Source of the DNA: Poteriospumella lacustris
Lineage: Eukaryota > Sar > Chrysophyceae > Chromulinales > Dinobryaceae
DNA length: 35,603 bases
Reading direction: 5' to 3'
Assembly (NCBI GenBank): GCA_008000375.1
Contig: SMOI01000321.1
Coordinates: 1-35,603 of the forward strand
Shown: positions 27,002 through 35,603 of the stretch, in pieces
Position numbering within the stretch: the stretch's first letter is position 1
Layout: each line of letters opens with the position of its first letter
Position numbers and translations under genes: made by a program
Notes under the pieces: model-generated
What the model was told of the DNA's origin: nothing
Databases searched by the model: none
What the model saw: the letters and a program-made list of their open reading frames with translations, nothing else

Positions 27002-28501
27002 TTGGGCCTTTCTGAGGAGGAAAAGATGAAGAACTATTCTCTGTTTTTGTGTCTTTTGGTGATCCTATGGTGTTTTGCTAATGTGGTACTCATTGCGGGT
27101 GAAGAATGGGATTGTAACCGGCCGTGGCCTGATTTGGAGCTTTTTCTACCGGTGGCTATCGGTGGAGGCGATCGCCGTCACGAATGGCGGGAGATTTTCT
27201 TGCGAACTTTCCTCTTGTTTTGGCCTATCGAGGTCGCGGAGACGAAGCTAATGATCTTGGTCGATGAAGAGAAACGAAAGGAACCCGGAGTCGCTGAGAT
27301 CACCAACTACCTTGCGTCGATTCCCCGTTTGAAAGGGTTGACGCGTATCGACTACAACTATGTTCAACCTGAAATCTACGGTAGCATTGGTGCTATTCGT
27401 CAACAATACCTCATGTTTTATGCTGACAATTACACGCAAAGTGAATTTGTGGGCTTCTGCGACACCGACAGTTTCTTCCTCACCCACATCGACCGGGAAG
27501 ATTTATTCGAAAATGGCAAACCGGTCGTCAATGGGAAATCAGGGAATCCACACAAACGTTTCAACAAGGATCCCTTATGGCATGATATTACACACACCAC
27601 GTTTGAATTGTTGGGGGTCAAAGAACCCATGAAATGCATGGCGTATTTCCCGGTCATTGTCAAGACCATTCACATGCGCCAACTACGGGAGTATTTGGAG
27701 AAGAAATTCAAGATGCCGTTTCAAGATGTCTTTCGCTTCCATGTAGCGTCCCGACGGTTCTCTCAATTCAATATCTTTTGTGCGTATTTGTTTCATTTCC
27801 ATCAAGATGAATACACGTGGTATGCCCATGACCTGTCCCCCGAGTGGGACTACAGCAACGCGCTGGAGGGGCAAGTCAACAGTAGCTCCGCCTATACATC
27901 GGAAATGCGCGTGCCGAAACCTCGTATCGCCACCCATGCACGCTATCACGCACCGAATGTCTTATCAGGTGGCTACGATTACCCGACGGTGGATGTCCTC
28001 CAGGCCGGTGTCTGTTTCTCCCCTCCGTTTCCCAAGCCCCACGATTGGTATCCGTGTCATTTCTTGGCGAACGACGGTGATTATCAAAACGAAGTCTTTG
28101 AAGAAATGCATCGTTTTGAATGGTCCGATTTCACGACGCTTCAGCGTCCCGACAACTTGAAGCATCAAGCGTATGGGCGGCATGTGCGTTTCCGTCACTG
28201 TGCCAAGGATTGGTCCGATGACGTGGTGCACGAGAACATGACGAAGATCATGTCGATGCGGTTTGAAGTACCCGACGGACGGGTGATTTATACGCATGAA
28301 ACGGGCAAACGTATGTTCATGCTCACTAATGGAACGTTGCGGGGGTTTCCCAATTGGGATACGTTTGTGTCGTTGGGCTGTGTCGGCAAACCCACAACGA
28401 TGTTGAGTCATCGACAGTTCAAGAACTACCCACACGCACCGGATTTGGATCCGCGGGATGGGCCCTTGAAACCAGACGATCCCACCCCTCGTTGTGTCTG
28501 A
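27002..28501 (+). CDS. Secretory-pathway glycosyltransferase-like protein
   Basis: An intronless 499-residue frame. Residues 9-33 (MKNYSLFLCLLVILWCFANVV) are a signal peptide or signal anchor, so the true start may be the Met at 27026. The core carries FVGFCDTDSFFLTHID with a DxD motif (Asp154, Asp156), the metal/nucleotide-sugar site of GT-A fold glycosyltransferases, set after a strand-like segment as in DUF6492-like proteins. Further on are many conserved-looking Trp, His and Cys residues (HDWYPCHFLAND, RHCAKDW) and several N-glycosylation sites. It would act in the Golgi lumen or outside the cell. No specific sugar or acceptor can be inferred. It is convergent with WASHC1, with 466 bases between stops. 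Confidence 0.75.
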   Translation: MGLSEEEKMKNYSLFLCLLVILWCFANVVLIAGEEWDCNRPWPDLELFLPVAIGGGDRRHEWREIFLRTFLLFWPIEVAETKLMILVDEEKRKEPGVAEITNYLASIPRLKGLTRIDYNYVQPEIYGSIGAIRQQYLMFYADNYTQSEFVGFCDTDSFFLTHIDREDLFENGKPVVNGKSGNPHKRFNKDPLWHDITHTTFELLGVKEPMKCMAYFPVIVKTIHMRQLREYLEKKFKMPFQDVFRFHVASRRFSQFNIFCAYLFHFHQDEYTWYAHDLSPEWDYSNALEGQVNSSSAYTSEMRVPKPRIATHARYHAPNVLSGGYDYPTVDVLQAGVCFSPPFPKPHDWYPCHFLANDGDYQNEVFEEMHRFEWSDFTTLQRPDNLKHQAYGRHVRFRHCAKDWSDDVVHENMTKIMSMRFEVPDGRVIYTHETGKRMFMLTNGTLRGFPNWDTFVSLGCVGKPTTMLSHRQFKNYPHAPDLDPRDGPLKPDDPTPRCV

Positions 28502-28967
28502 ACACGGTGGACGTGACGATTGTGTTGTTGAGAAGCATCGTACATCTGCAGCAGCACAGACGCGTGGTGGTGGTGGTGGGGGGGGGGGGCAAGGAGCGAG
28601 TGAGCGAGTCAGTCAGTGAGATGTACTGCTGTCAGCGACAAGCCGAGCGCGCGTGCGCCGCATCGCTCGTGTTTGTTTGGTGTCTTCTTCTGCTTCGTCT
28701 GTAGTGCGTAGTCGGCAAATGTGTGTTCTCTTCTTGTGGTTGTTGTATGTAAGTACCCGGTGGTTCACACACACTCAGCAGCTGCTTCTCTATTTACGGA
28801 AACAGACAACAGAGAAAGAGAGGGGCGGAAAGGGGGTGTGTGTGTCTATACAGGCTAACTGTATCCGGAGGGGGTACGACGACACAGAAGGATATTGGGG
28901 AACAGAACAACGTTCCACCTACAGTTAGTTCTACCTACAGTTCTACCTACGGTACGTCGTCAGTGCG
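28502..28967. other. Low-complexity region between convergent genes
   Basis: It contains a G run (GGTGGTGGTGGTGGGG-like, 28567-28590), GAGCGAG repeats and three short CTACAGTT/CTACCTACAG repeats at 28917-28950. It should hold the 3' untranslated regions of the glycosyltransferase-like gene and of WASHC1. I see no gene in it. Confidence 0.4.
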
Positions 28968-31104
28968 TTAGTCCCAATCTTCGTCGTCCTCGTCGTCGTC
29001 TGCGTCACTGTCCGAGTCATTCGCTTTCTTCTTGCCGATGGTACTCGCGCGGGCCAACAACGATGCGAAGACGGCTTGGTCATCCGCCGGTGGTGCAGCA
29101 GCAGGTTTGGACAACGGTGGAGGAGCTGTAGTGGTTTGTTGTTGTTGGATCGGAGCGGCGATCTTGGCCATTGGCGGGGGAATGACCGGCGCGGTGGATG
29201 GAGTGGGCTTGCGGGAATCGATGCTCATGTCACTGTCCGAGTCACTGTCGGAGTTGTTCGCTCGTGGCGGTGGCATTCGTGCAGGCATCTTGGGCAAGAC
29301 CGTACTCTCGTTGTCAGAATCACGCTGATCCTCGACGGACGCAAAGCCCAGAGAGGCAAGCCCGCCTTTCTTTGGTGCCGATGACGGTGCTGGAGCCGCC
29401 GGAGGTGCGGTAGGACCTTTCTTAGCCGCTTCGCGAATGATGACGGAGTCGCGATGCTTCGAATCCCGATCGCTTTTGCCAGAAATCGCACTGTTCAAAA
29501 CCCCAACACACAGCAACGAGTTAGAGGAACTGAAACAGTGGTGAGAGGGGGGAGGGGGGTAAAACGTACTCGTTGCGGCGGGCGAGACGCTCACGGAGCG
29601 CATCCTGCATCGACATGGCCTTCGGTGGATCTTTACGCGCAGGTCGACGCTCCGCTTCGGCGGATTCGTCGCGTTTCTTCAATTTGGCCATGCCCATGCC
29701 CTTGATGGAATCCAACAAGGACGCCCGGCGGGCATCGGGTTTGGGCAGGTTGCTGTCGCCTTCGCCTTCGCCGCCACCGGCACCGCCGTCGCTGGGCGGG
29801 GCGGCCGCCATGGCAGCTGCAGCCGGTGGCATTGGTGGCGCCCCGGCATCGGACATCGGTGGAGGCGGAGGAGGTGCAGAGACCGCTGCTGCTGGTGGGG
29901 GCGGGGGTGGGCCCGATGACGACGGCGGCGGCGGCGGGGGAGGCGCCGAGGCTGACGCCGTCGCACCACCCGTCGGTGGCGGCGGTGGCGGTGGCCCCGA
30001 CACCGTCGACGACGATACCGGTGCAGAGGATTGCTTGGCAGTGGGGCCAGAGGAATAACCCCCATCGGTGAGTTGTGGCAACGAATAATTCGCTTTGCCA
30101 TACGCCGACGGGGCAATCGACGGCAGATCGACACCGGTGAACTGGATGTTGTCTGTATCGGCACACAGTTAGCGCTATGCATATACGAGAGAACAGAAGA
30201 GAGGGAAATAAATAAAAAAACGTACTGGCCAAGAAATCCAAGGGCAGATTTTCGGGCAACGCCAAGGAGGACATCTCGCCCATGGTCGGTTTGAAGGTCA
30301 GGTCCAAGCCTTGAATATCCGGCAGGGCATCCCCCGACACCAACGTCGCCGGTGCAGACGCTAATTGTTTACTGGCTTCGTCTTTCATGGTTTTCTCACG
30401 TCCTGTAAACTCCAAGTTGTCCAACGTTTGATAGTTCTTGTAGACATTGACGGAGCTGTTGAACAACAGTACCGACGCGATCGAGGCGACATGCACGGGG
30501 ATGGGGCCGAGTCCTTCATCTTCCATCGTAAATTCGACACGTTCCAACTCCCGTCCATGAGAGTTCAACCGTGAATAGATCGTCACGACTTCCGATTGCA
30601 AGTCCGCGTGATTGATCAACGACGAGGCCGCTTCCGCGGGAAGGTACACGACATCGTCGCCGACGTCTCGGAACATGGGATGCGTCTATGACATGGGCAC
30701 ACAGCAACACAGATCGACATCGTTATCAATTAACATGTTCAGGTAGCTCAACGAACTCATGGCAGTGCACGTACGATGGATGATTCTTGCAGCAGCGTCG
30801 GATACAGAGGCAGTTCTTTCGGCGCGGGATACTTCGCTGTCGAAAAAATGGTAATCGCTTGCGACGTGCCCTTGATTTGTTTCACTTTCTGTTGACACAC
30901 ATCGACCCGTGATTTGATGTAACTGATGCGCGTTTTCTCGGCGTCAATACGAGTATCAATTTTGGTGAAGATTTCATTGACAATGGCCGATAGATGATCC
31001 AACGAATGGAAGACATCCAGTAAGGTCTCATCGGTTGTCAAATCATTGTTCACCAAGGCGATTTGATATGGCTGAGCGATGGTACTTGTCGCTGCTGCGG
31101 CCAT
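28968..31104 (-). CDS. WASHC1: WASH complex subunit 1
   Basis: Exons are 31104-30775, 30685-30226, 30152-29570 and 29490-28968, all GT-AG and in phase, giving 631 residues. The N-terminal WASH homology domain is clear (VCQQKVKQIKGTSQAITIF, STAKYPAPKELPLYP) and binds the rest of the WASH complex. A polyproline region (about 315-385) recruits profilin. The VCA end follows: a WH2 motif (RRASLLDSIKGMGMAKLKK, about 405-425), a C-region helix (MSMQDALRERLARRN) and a final acidic stretch ending DEDDEDWD that binds Arp2/3. About 170 disordered Ser/Pro/Ala-rich residues separate the C helix from the acidic end, making the protein longer than the animal form of about 470. The complex drives actin patches on endosomes. 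Confidence 0.93.
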
Positions 31105-31636
31105 TTTAGAATCGAATGAGAAGAAATCCTACGGGTACGTGATGCTCAAGACCGACAACGTCGTTTCTCTTTTCCACAAAAAAAAAAAAAAGGTATACCA
31201 AATCCCAACACTGCTGTTGTCGATCGATATCCAATGATACTTGGAGAGGGGATTTCTCGACCCTTGTCACTCGTTTTTGTGTGAAGAAAAACGTATCAAA
31301 CAACTATCGCTTTTGGTCTCATGGTTTTGGGTCGTCGTGTGAAAGATTTTGGCTGTCGTTTGTCGTCTGTCGTGTGTCGTTTGTCGCGGTCGACACAGCA
31401 GCAGTGCTCGTCGAGCAAGGACAAGGTCAACGAACGACCCGCAACATAACTAACTACAGCCCCCTCGAAACAAAGGGTATCGTTTATTACGACTACACAT
31501 ACCAAAGAATCTGTCCGGCAGTAACACGATTACAAGACTATGACCGTCACCACGATTCAATGGGCGGTGGGTGGAGGGGGAAGAAGGGGAGAAGGCTGAA
31601 CAACAACGCTCCTCTTTGCTTGGGGACCGCTGCCGC
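31105..31636. other. Promoter of WASHC1 and 3' flank of RSPH10B
   Basis: Both neighbours are on the minus strand, so this 532-base gap should contain the WASHC1 promoter and the RSPH10B 3' end. A 13-base A run lies at 31179-31192. A plus-strand open frame at 31281-31640 has no protein-like character. I see no gene. Confidence 0.4.
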
Positions 31637-34600
31637 TTAGGACGACGATGACGAGGCGTTGTCGAGGGGACGCCGTGACAGCAACCACAACAACAACCGG
31701 TGTAACAATTGATTGCTCAGCACCGACGAAGACACACTGGATCCCACATCCAACCACCCACCGGCGCCATCGACGAAACCTTCGGACAGACCCGTGGGTG
31801 ACGATTCCATTTTTCCTTCGCCACCCCCATCGATGCCTGCGGTACCACCCGCCGCTGCGGCGGTGGCGGCGGCGGCGGCAAAGAGCGGATTCACCACACG
31901 AATGAAATCCTTGTCGCTTCGGGACCAAATGCGGACCAGCGCCTCCACGAAATCTTCGTACACCATTTTCCGTGCGACAATCGTCGCATCAACACCGACC
32001 GCGGTAGGCTCCGCGAGGTCGGCATTCTCTGCTGCTGCGGCAGGTGCCGTGGGTAACGACTGACTATCGGCGCACAGGAGTCGAAGGAGATCGTCCTGTG
32101 TCACGGTCGGTCGTAAGGAGACGTAGTTCCGTTGCGCCAGCGCCGCCGACTCAATCGCCGCGGGATCGTCGGCTCCTGATCCATCTGCCGCCGCGGGTAC
32201 CGATGGATTCGTAGCGATGAACCACGCCACAAAATCGCGCATTCGAATCCATCCCACTGCCCCGGCGACGGGAACGGCGTACAGTTCCTCGTCGTTGAGG
32301 GCCTGTTGGTCAATCGCGAACCGTTTGACGGCTTCCCATTGGGCCAACATAAACGTTTGGGCACTGTCCACGGCCGACGATGGTGCGTCGGCTCCATTGG
32401 TCCCCGCCGCCTCTGCGGCGGCAGGAGGAAGAGGAGGGATCGAGGGTGCCAAATGCGGATACAAGGCCGCCAACGTGCTGGGGGCAAAGGCCGCATCGAG
32501 TACCTTGTTCGGTCGTTGGTGAAACAAATCCTGGACGGTTTCGTCGTAGAGATCGTGCACGACGTCGGCGATATGCTGCGGTCCTTGATTCGCCAACGGA
32601 AACACCTGTAATGCACACGTTTCATTAGCAATGGCGCGGGGGCGGTCTCCAAGTGGAAACAGACGGCAGTAATGCTTACCCGTTCGGCGAGGATATGTTC
32701 GAGCACTTGATACGGGGTCATCCAGGCCCAGCACGGGACGGCGGCGGCGGCGGCGGAGGAATGCATCGGACTTTCGGGGACACGGGGTGCGCTGTTGGGT
32801 TGATACCCATGGCGCAAGGCGTATTCCAACACGACACGGACGAACAACTCGACAAACTCGTGCTCCAACAACGGTTGTTGACCGATCGTCGCCCGATAAA
32901 ACGACGCCGACGCTTCGGACGACGACGGAAACGCTTGAAACCCGTCAGCGGCCCACGTCGCATCATCGACGTCGGCGTCAAAGCGAATGGGATCGTCGTC
33001 GAACAAGAGATAATCGTCCATCAATTGGCCCATGGCCAAGGCGGCCTCGTGAATCTTCGCTTTGATCGCCATCGCCTTCGCGTATTGCTCGCGTCGATGG
33101 CGCGCGGTGTATTCTGCTTCACTTTCGATGTCGTGAATCGACAGCGACTCAGTGGAGCTTTGCAATGGCGTTGGAGGGGCAGAGAACCCAGCAGCACTTC
33201 CCAACGCCGAGGAACCACTACCACCGCCCGATGGCAGTCGACGACTGCTGCTGTACCGCGAGCCATTCGCTTCATTGGCAGCAAACACGGCCTGTGCTTG
33301 GGCCAATTGTTGCTGTTCCATTTCCAGGGCCAGCATCGCCGCTTCTTCTTCCAACGCTTGAATCTGTTGCAAATAGGTGCGGTACTGTTCAATGGCGCAC
33401 CGTTCGTGGTGGCGTTTCATCGTGCGAAAACACTGCGTCACGTCGTACGCGGTGATTTCTTTGCCGTTGAGAATGTCGATTTCCCGTAAGAATTGCATCG
33501 CATCCCGCAACGACGCACAATGGACGCGACGTTGAAACGCCCGCGCTTGCAACGCCGCTTTCCGCATTTTCCAGGTTTTCTCCGCGGGGGAGAAAGGCGG
33601 GACACCGTGGGGCAACGGGGGAATCACGACGGCTTCCCGTTGACGTAATCGATTCGATTGTTCGTTGAACCGACGATAGACTTGCTTGATATGCGTGTTG
33701 TACTTCAACAAGACACGCTCCATCTCGTACATCATCGCTTGTCGCTCATGCACCGTCTTGGCGTAATCCACGGACCCGGCGACGCCCATCGTCGTCGCGG
33801 TACCGGTCAACGTCAATGGCACACCGGTGACCCCGCCGCCGTTCTTGGTGCTGCCACTGGTGAGTCCTGCCGCCGCCGCGGTACCCGTACCCGTCAACAT
33901 ACTCGGGGAATGATGGTCGACATCCAACACGCGGGGATGAACGGGGAACTTCGCCAGTAAATCGAGAATGTGCAGGTGATACTGCACCGAGATGTTGTTG
34001 GGGTGCGTACTGCTCGCATTCACATTGGCGGTGCTCGGCGGTGCGGGGACATTGGATACACTACCCGCGAGATTCGATGCCGTCGAGGCTTCAGGAATAC
34101 TGGGCAGTTTCGTGGCGATGGAAGGTGCAGCCGTGGAACCCGCCGGGGGTTTCTTGGTACCATTCGCCGACGCGGGCACACTGGTCGTACCACCGCCTTT
34201 GGCACTGCCCGGCTTGGACGAGGCTTTGGCGACCGATGTGGTCGCGTTGGTGCCGTTGGTGACTGCCGTTTTGTTGGACGGCGAGGTGGCATTGTTATTC
34301 GTCGAAGAGACGTTGATCAAATGGTTGTTGTCGTAGTCACCGACGATGATTTTGCCATCGGGGTGCACGAAGACACCAGGTCCATGCTTGGCATCTTCTT
34401 GCCAGTAACCCGAATAGCTTGCCCCATTCATGTAGAAGAAAGTACCACGCCCATGTCGTTGTCCCTGGTGAAAGTCCCCGCGGTAGATGTTGCACGATTG
34501 CTTCTTCACCGTCTTGGCATTGCTGTCACCCCAAATATGCTCGCCATAGCCATTGGGTAGATCGTCCACCCATTCACCGATGTAGGTCTCATCCATATCC

Positions 34601-35210
34601 CGCCAAATCATCACCCCAAACCCATGTTTGCGATCGTCTTGCCAGTGCCCTTCGTAGGTATTGCCCGATGCATAGCGCATGACGCCGTAGCCATGGCGAT
34701 TGTTTTCAAACCACTCGCCCTACAACCAAACCAAACAAAAGAACCTCATCAGTTTACCAACGAGACGAGACAAGCGTTGAAGGGCTAATAACTCACCGTG
34801 TAGATGATGGTCTGTTCCTCATTGTAGAACATTTTGCCGACGCCATGTCGTCGTCCGTCCTTCCATGCACCGTCGTAGATTTGCCCCGCAGAATTGGTGA
34901 GCTTGCCTTGTCCATGTCGCTTTCCGTCTTTTACTTCACCCACATAGATGCTACCATCGGTGTATGTGTACGATCCTTGGCCTTGAATACGATTCCGGTA
35001 GAAGTCACCGTCGTAGATGACGCCATCCGACCAGGTAAACTTTCCTTTGCCATGAAACATTCCCTTCAAGAAATTGCCTTCGTATGTGCATTCATTGTCC
35101 AACTTGGCGACGGCCATGCCCGTGTACTCACCCATGTCGTCATCGTATTCACCATCGTAAGTGACAATGACCACCTCATTCAAGATGGCTTCGAGATGCG
35201 TGACTTCCAT
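31637..35210 (-). CDS. RSPH10B: Radial spoke head 10-like MORN-repeat protein
   Basis: Exons are 35210-34797, 34719-32680 and 32605-31637, both introns GT-AG in phase 0, giving 1140 residues. About ten MORN repeats fill the first about 290 residues (CTYEGNFLKGMFHGKGKF, IYDGDFYRNRIQGQGSY, IYVGEVKDGKRHGQGKL, YEGHWQDDRKHGFGVM). They are preceded by LEAILNEVVIVTYDGEYDD, as in radial spoke head 10B. The C-terminal part keeps EFVELFVRVVLEYAL and YEDFVEALVRIWSR. Long Ala/Thr/Ser linkers make it larger than the animal protein (about 870). Radial spokes transmit signals to dyneins in motile cilia. The frame is open to a Met at 35342 that would add a signal-peptide-like stretch unsuited to an axonemal protein; the Met at 35210 has a better GAGATGG context. 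Confidence 0.88.
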
Positions 35211-35546
35211 CTCACCAAGTTTGTTTTTCTCTCTCTTTTGCTCTTTGCTTACCGAAGAAGTCACCCCAGACACAATGAGTAGCAGAAGCAGATTTACTTG
35301 TACAGTTACAGCAGGTCGCAGGAGTGAATGAAAGACTTTCATTCACGTTTCTTCGGCTCTCGTTTCGTTGTCGTTGCAAACGAAACAGTCACACACACAG
35401 CGGAGCACAGCAGCGGAGAAAAAGAAGAAACGGCTCCGCTGCTGCTGCATGGGCTCTCGACTCTCGTCGTAACTATATGCTCGAGTATATGTAATGCATT
35501 TGCTTCAACGAGTGATAGATATTTTGGGAGGTATGAACGGTCAACG
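35211..35546. promoter_or_regulatory. Divergent promoter region of RSPH10B and the right-edge gene
   Basis: The start codons lie about 336 bases apart on opposite strands. TATA-like ACTATATGC and GAGTATATG sequences at 35470-35490 lie 55-80 bases upstream of the plus-strand start. A CTGCTGCTGCATG cluster lies at 35437-35450. Confidence 0.4.
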
Positions 35547-35603
35547 ATGAGTTCTCCAAATCGTCCAGTCTCTGCCGGATTGGAACCGGATGAATATGCC
35601 GTT
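35547..35603 (+). CDS. N-terminus of an unrecognised gene cut by the right edge
   Basis: An ATG in a good context (CAACGATGAG) opens 19 codons without stop to the window end. The peptide begins MSSPNRPVSAGLEPDEYAV. It is too short to identify. The divergent layout with RSPH10B and the upstream TATA-like sequence support it. Confidence 0.45.
   Translation, partial: MSSPNRPVSAGLEPDEYAV

Noticed and set aside
31281-31640. 119-residue plus-strand frame between WASHC1 and RSPH10B
   Set aside because: Its composition is not protein-like and it lies in the expected promoter/3' flank. It has no splice sites or motifs.
35211-35342. N-terminal extension of RSPH10B starting at 35342
   Set aside because: It would add a signal-peptide-like stretch to an axonemal protein and its Met has a weak context. 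The Met at 35210 directly precedes the conserved region.
1-35603. tRNA, rRNA, CRISPR or viral genes
   Set aside because: I saw no T-loop/anticodon pattern, no rRNA-like sequence, no regularly spaced direct repeats with unique spacers, and no polymerase or capsid motifs.

Overview
The window is nuclear DNA from a flagellated single-celled eukaryote. Genes carry short GT-AG introns of about 60-90 bases, several with a CTAAC-like branch point. They encode typically eukaryotic proteins: an SGF29-type chromatin reader, class I histone deacetylases, THOC5, WASH complex subunit 1 and radial spoke head 10. The radial spoke protein implies a motile cilium. Long Pro-Ser-Gln/Thr-Gln-Pro repeat stalks joined to RCC1-type propellers are, from memory, most familiar in stramenopile algae (chrysophytes and relatives), so an ochrophyte is my best guess. 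That assignment is inference only.

Layout. Positions 1-234 hold the edge of an unrecognised minus-strand gene. A broken inverted fragment of SGF29 (388-534) follows, then the intact four-exon SGF29-like gene (945-1908, minus), whose N-terminus looks like a SAP30 Sin3-binding domain. A possible small membrane protein (2039-2371) precedes a 7.4 kb intronless gene (3410-10804, minus) for a surface protein with a seven-bladed RCC1 propeller, a long PSQP stalk, about seven membrane segments and a low-complexity tail.

From 11.3 to 16.3 kb, two divergent intronless genes are flanked almost symmetrically by 0.3 kb inverted repeats. They encode a secreted RNase T2-PAS-cupin_5 fusion (minus) and a GMC-type flavin oxidoreductase (plus). 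Directly next to this block is a large palindrome (16338-20502): two convergent, intact, >99% identical class I HDAC genes with identical intron positions, on 1.9 kb arms around a 0.34 kb spacer.

From 20.7 kb onward the region is compact and ordinary: a tail-anchored TPR protein, a secreted methyltransferase-like protein, THOC5, a type I membrane protein with a polyacidic tail, a secretory-pathway glycosyltransferase-like protein, WASHC1, RSPH10B, and the first 19 codons of a gene running off the right end.

Themes. Chromatin factors (a Sin3/SAGA-type reader and duplicated HDACs) share the region, but nothing shows that they are co-regulated. Three separate inverted duplications lie within the first 20.5 kb, so this locus appears prone to inverted copying. 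The most novel items are the RNase T2-PAS-cupin_5 fusion, the SAP30-SGF29 fusion and the HDAC palindrome. I found no tRNA, rRNA, transposase or CRISPR array.
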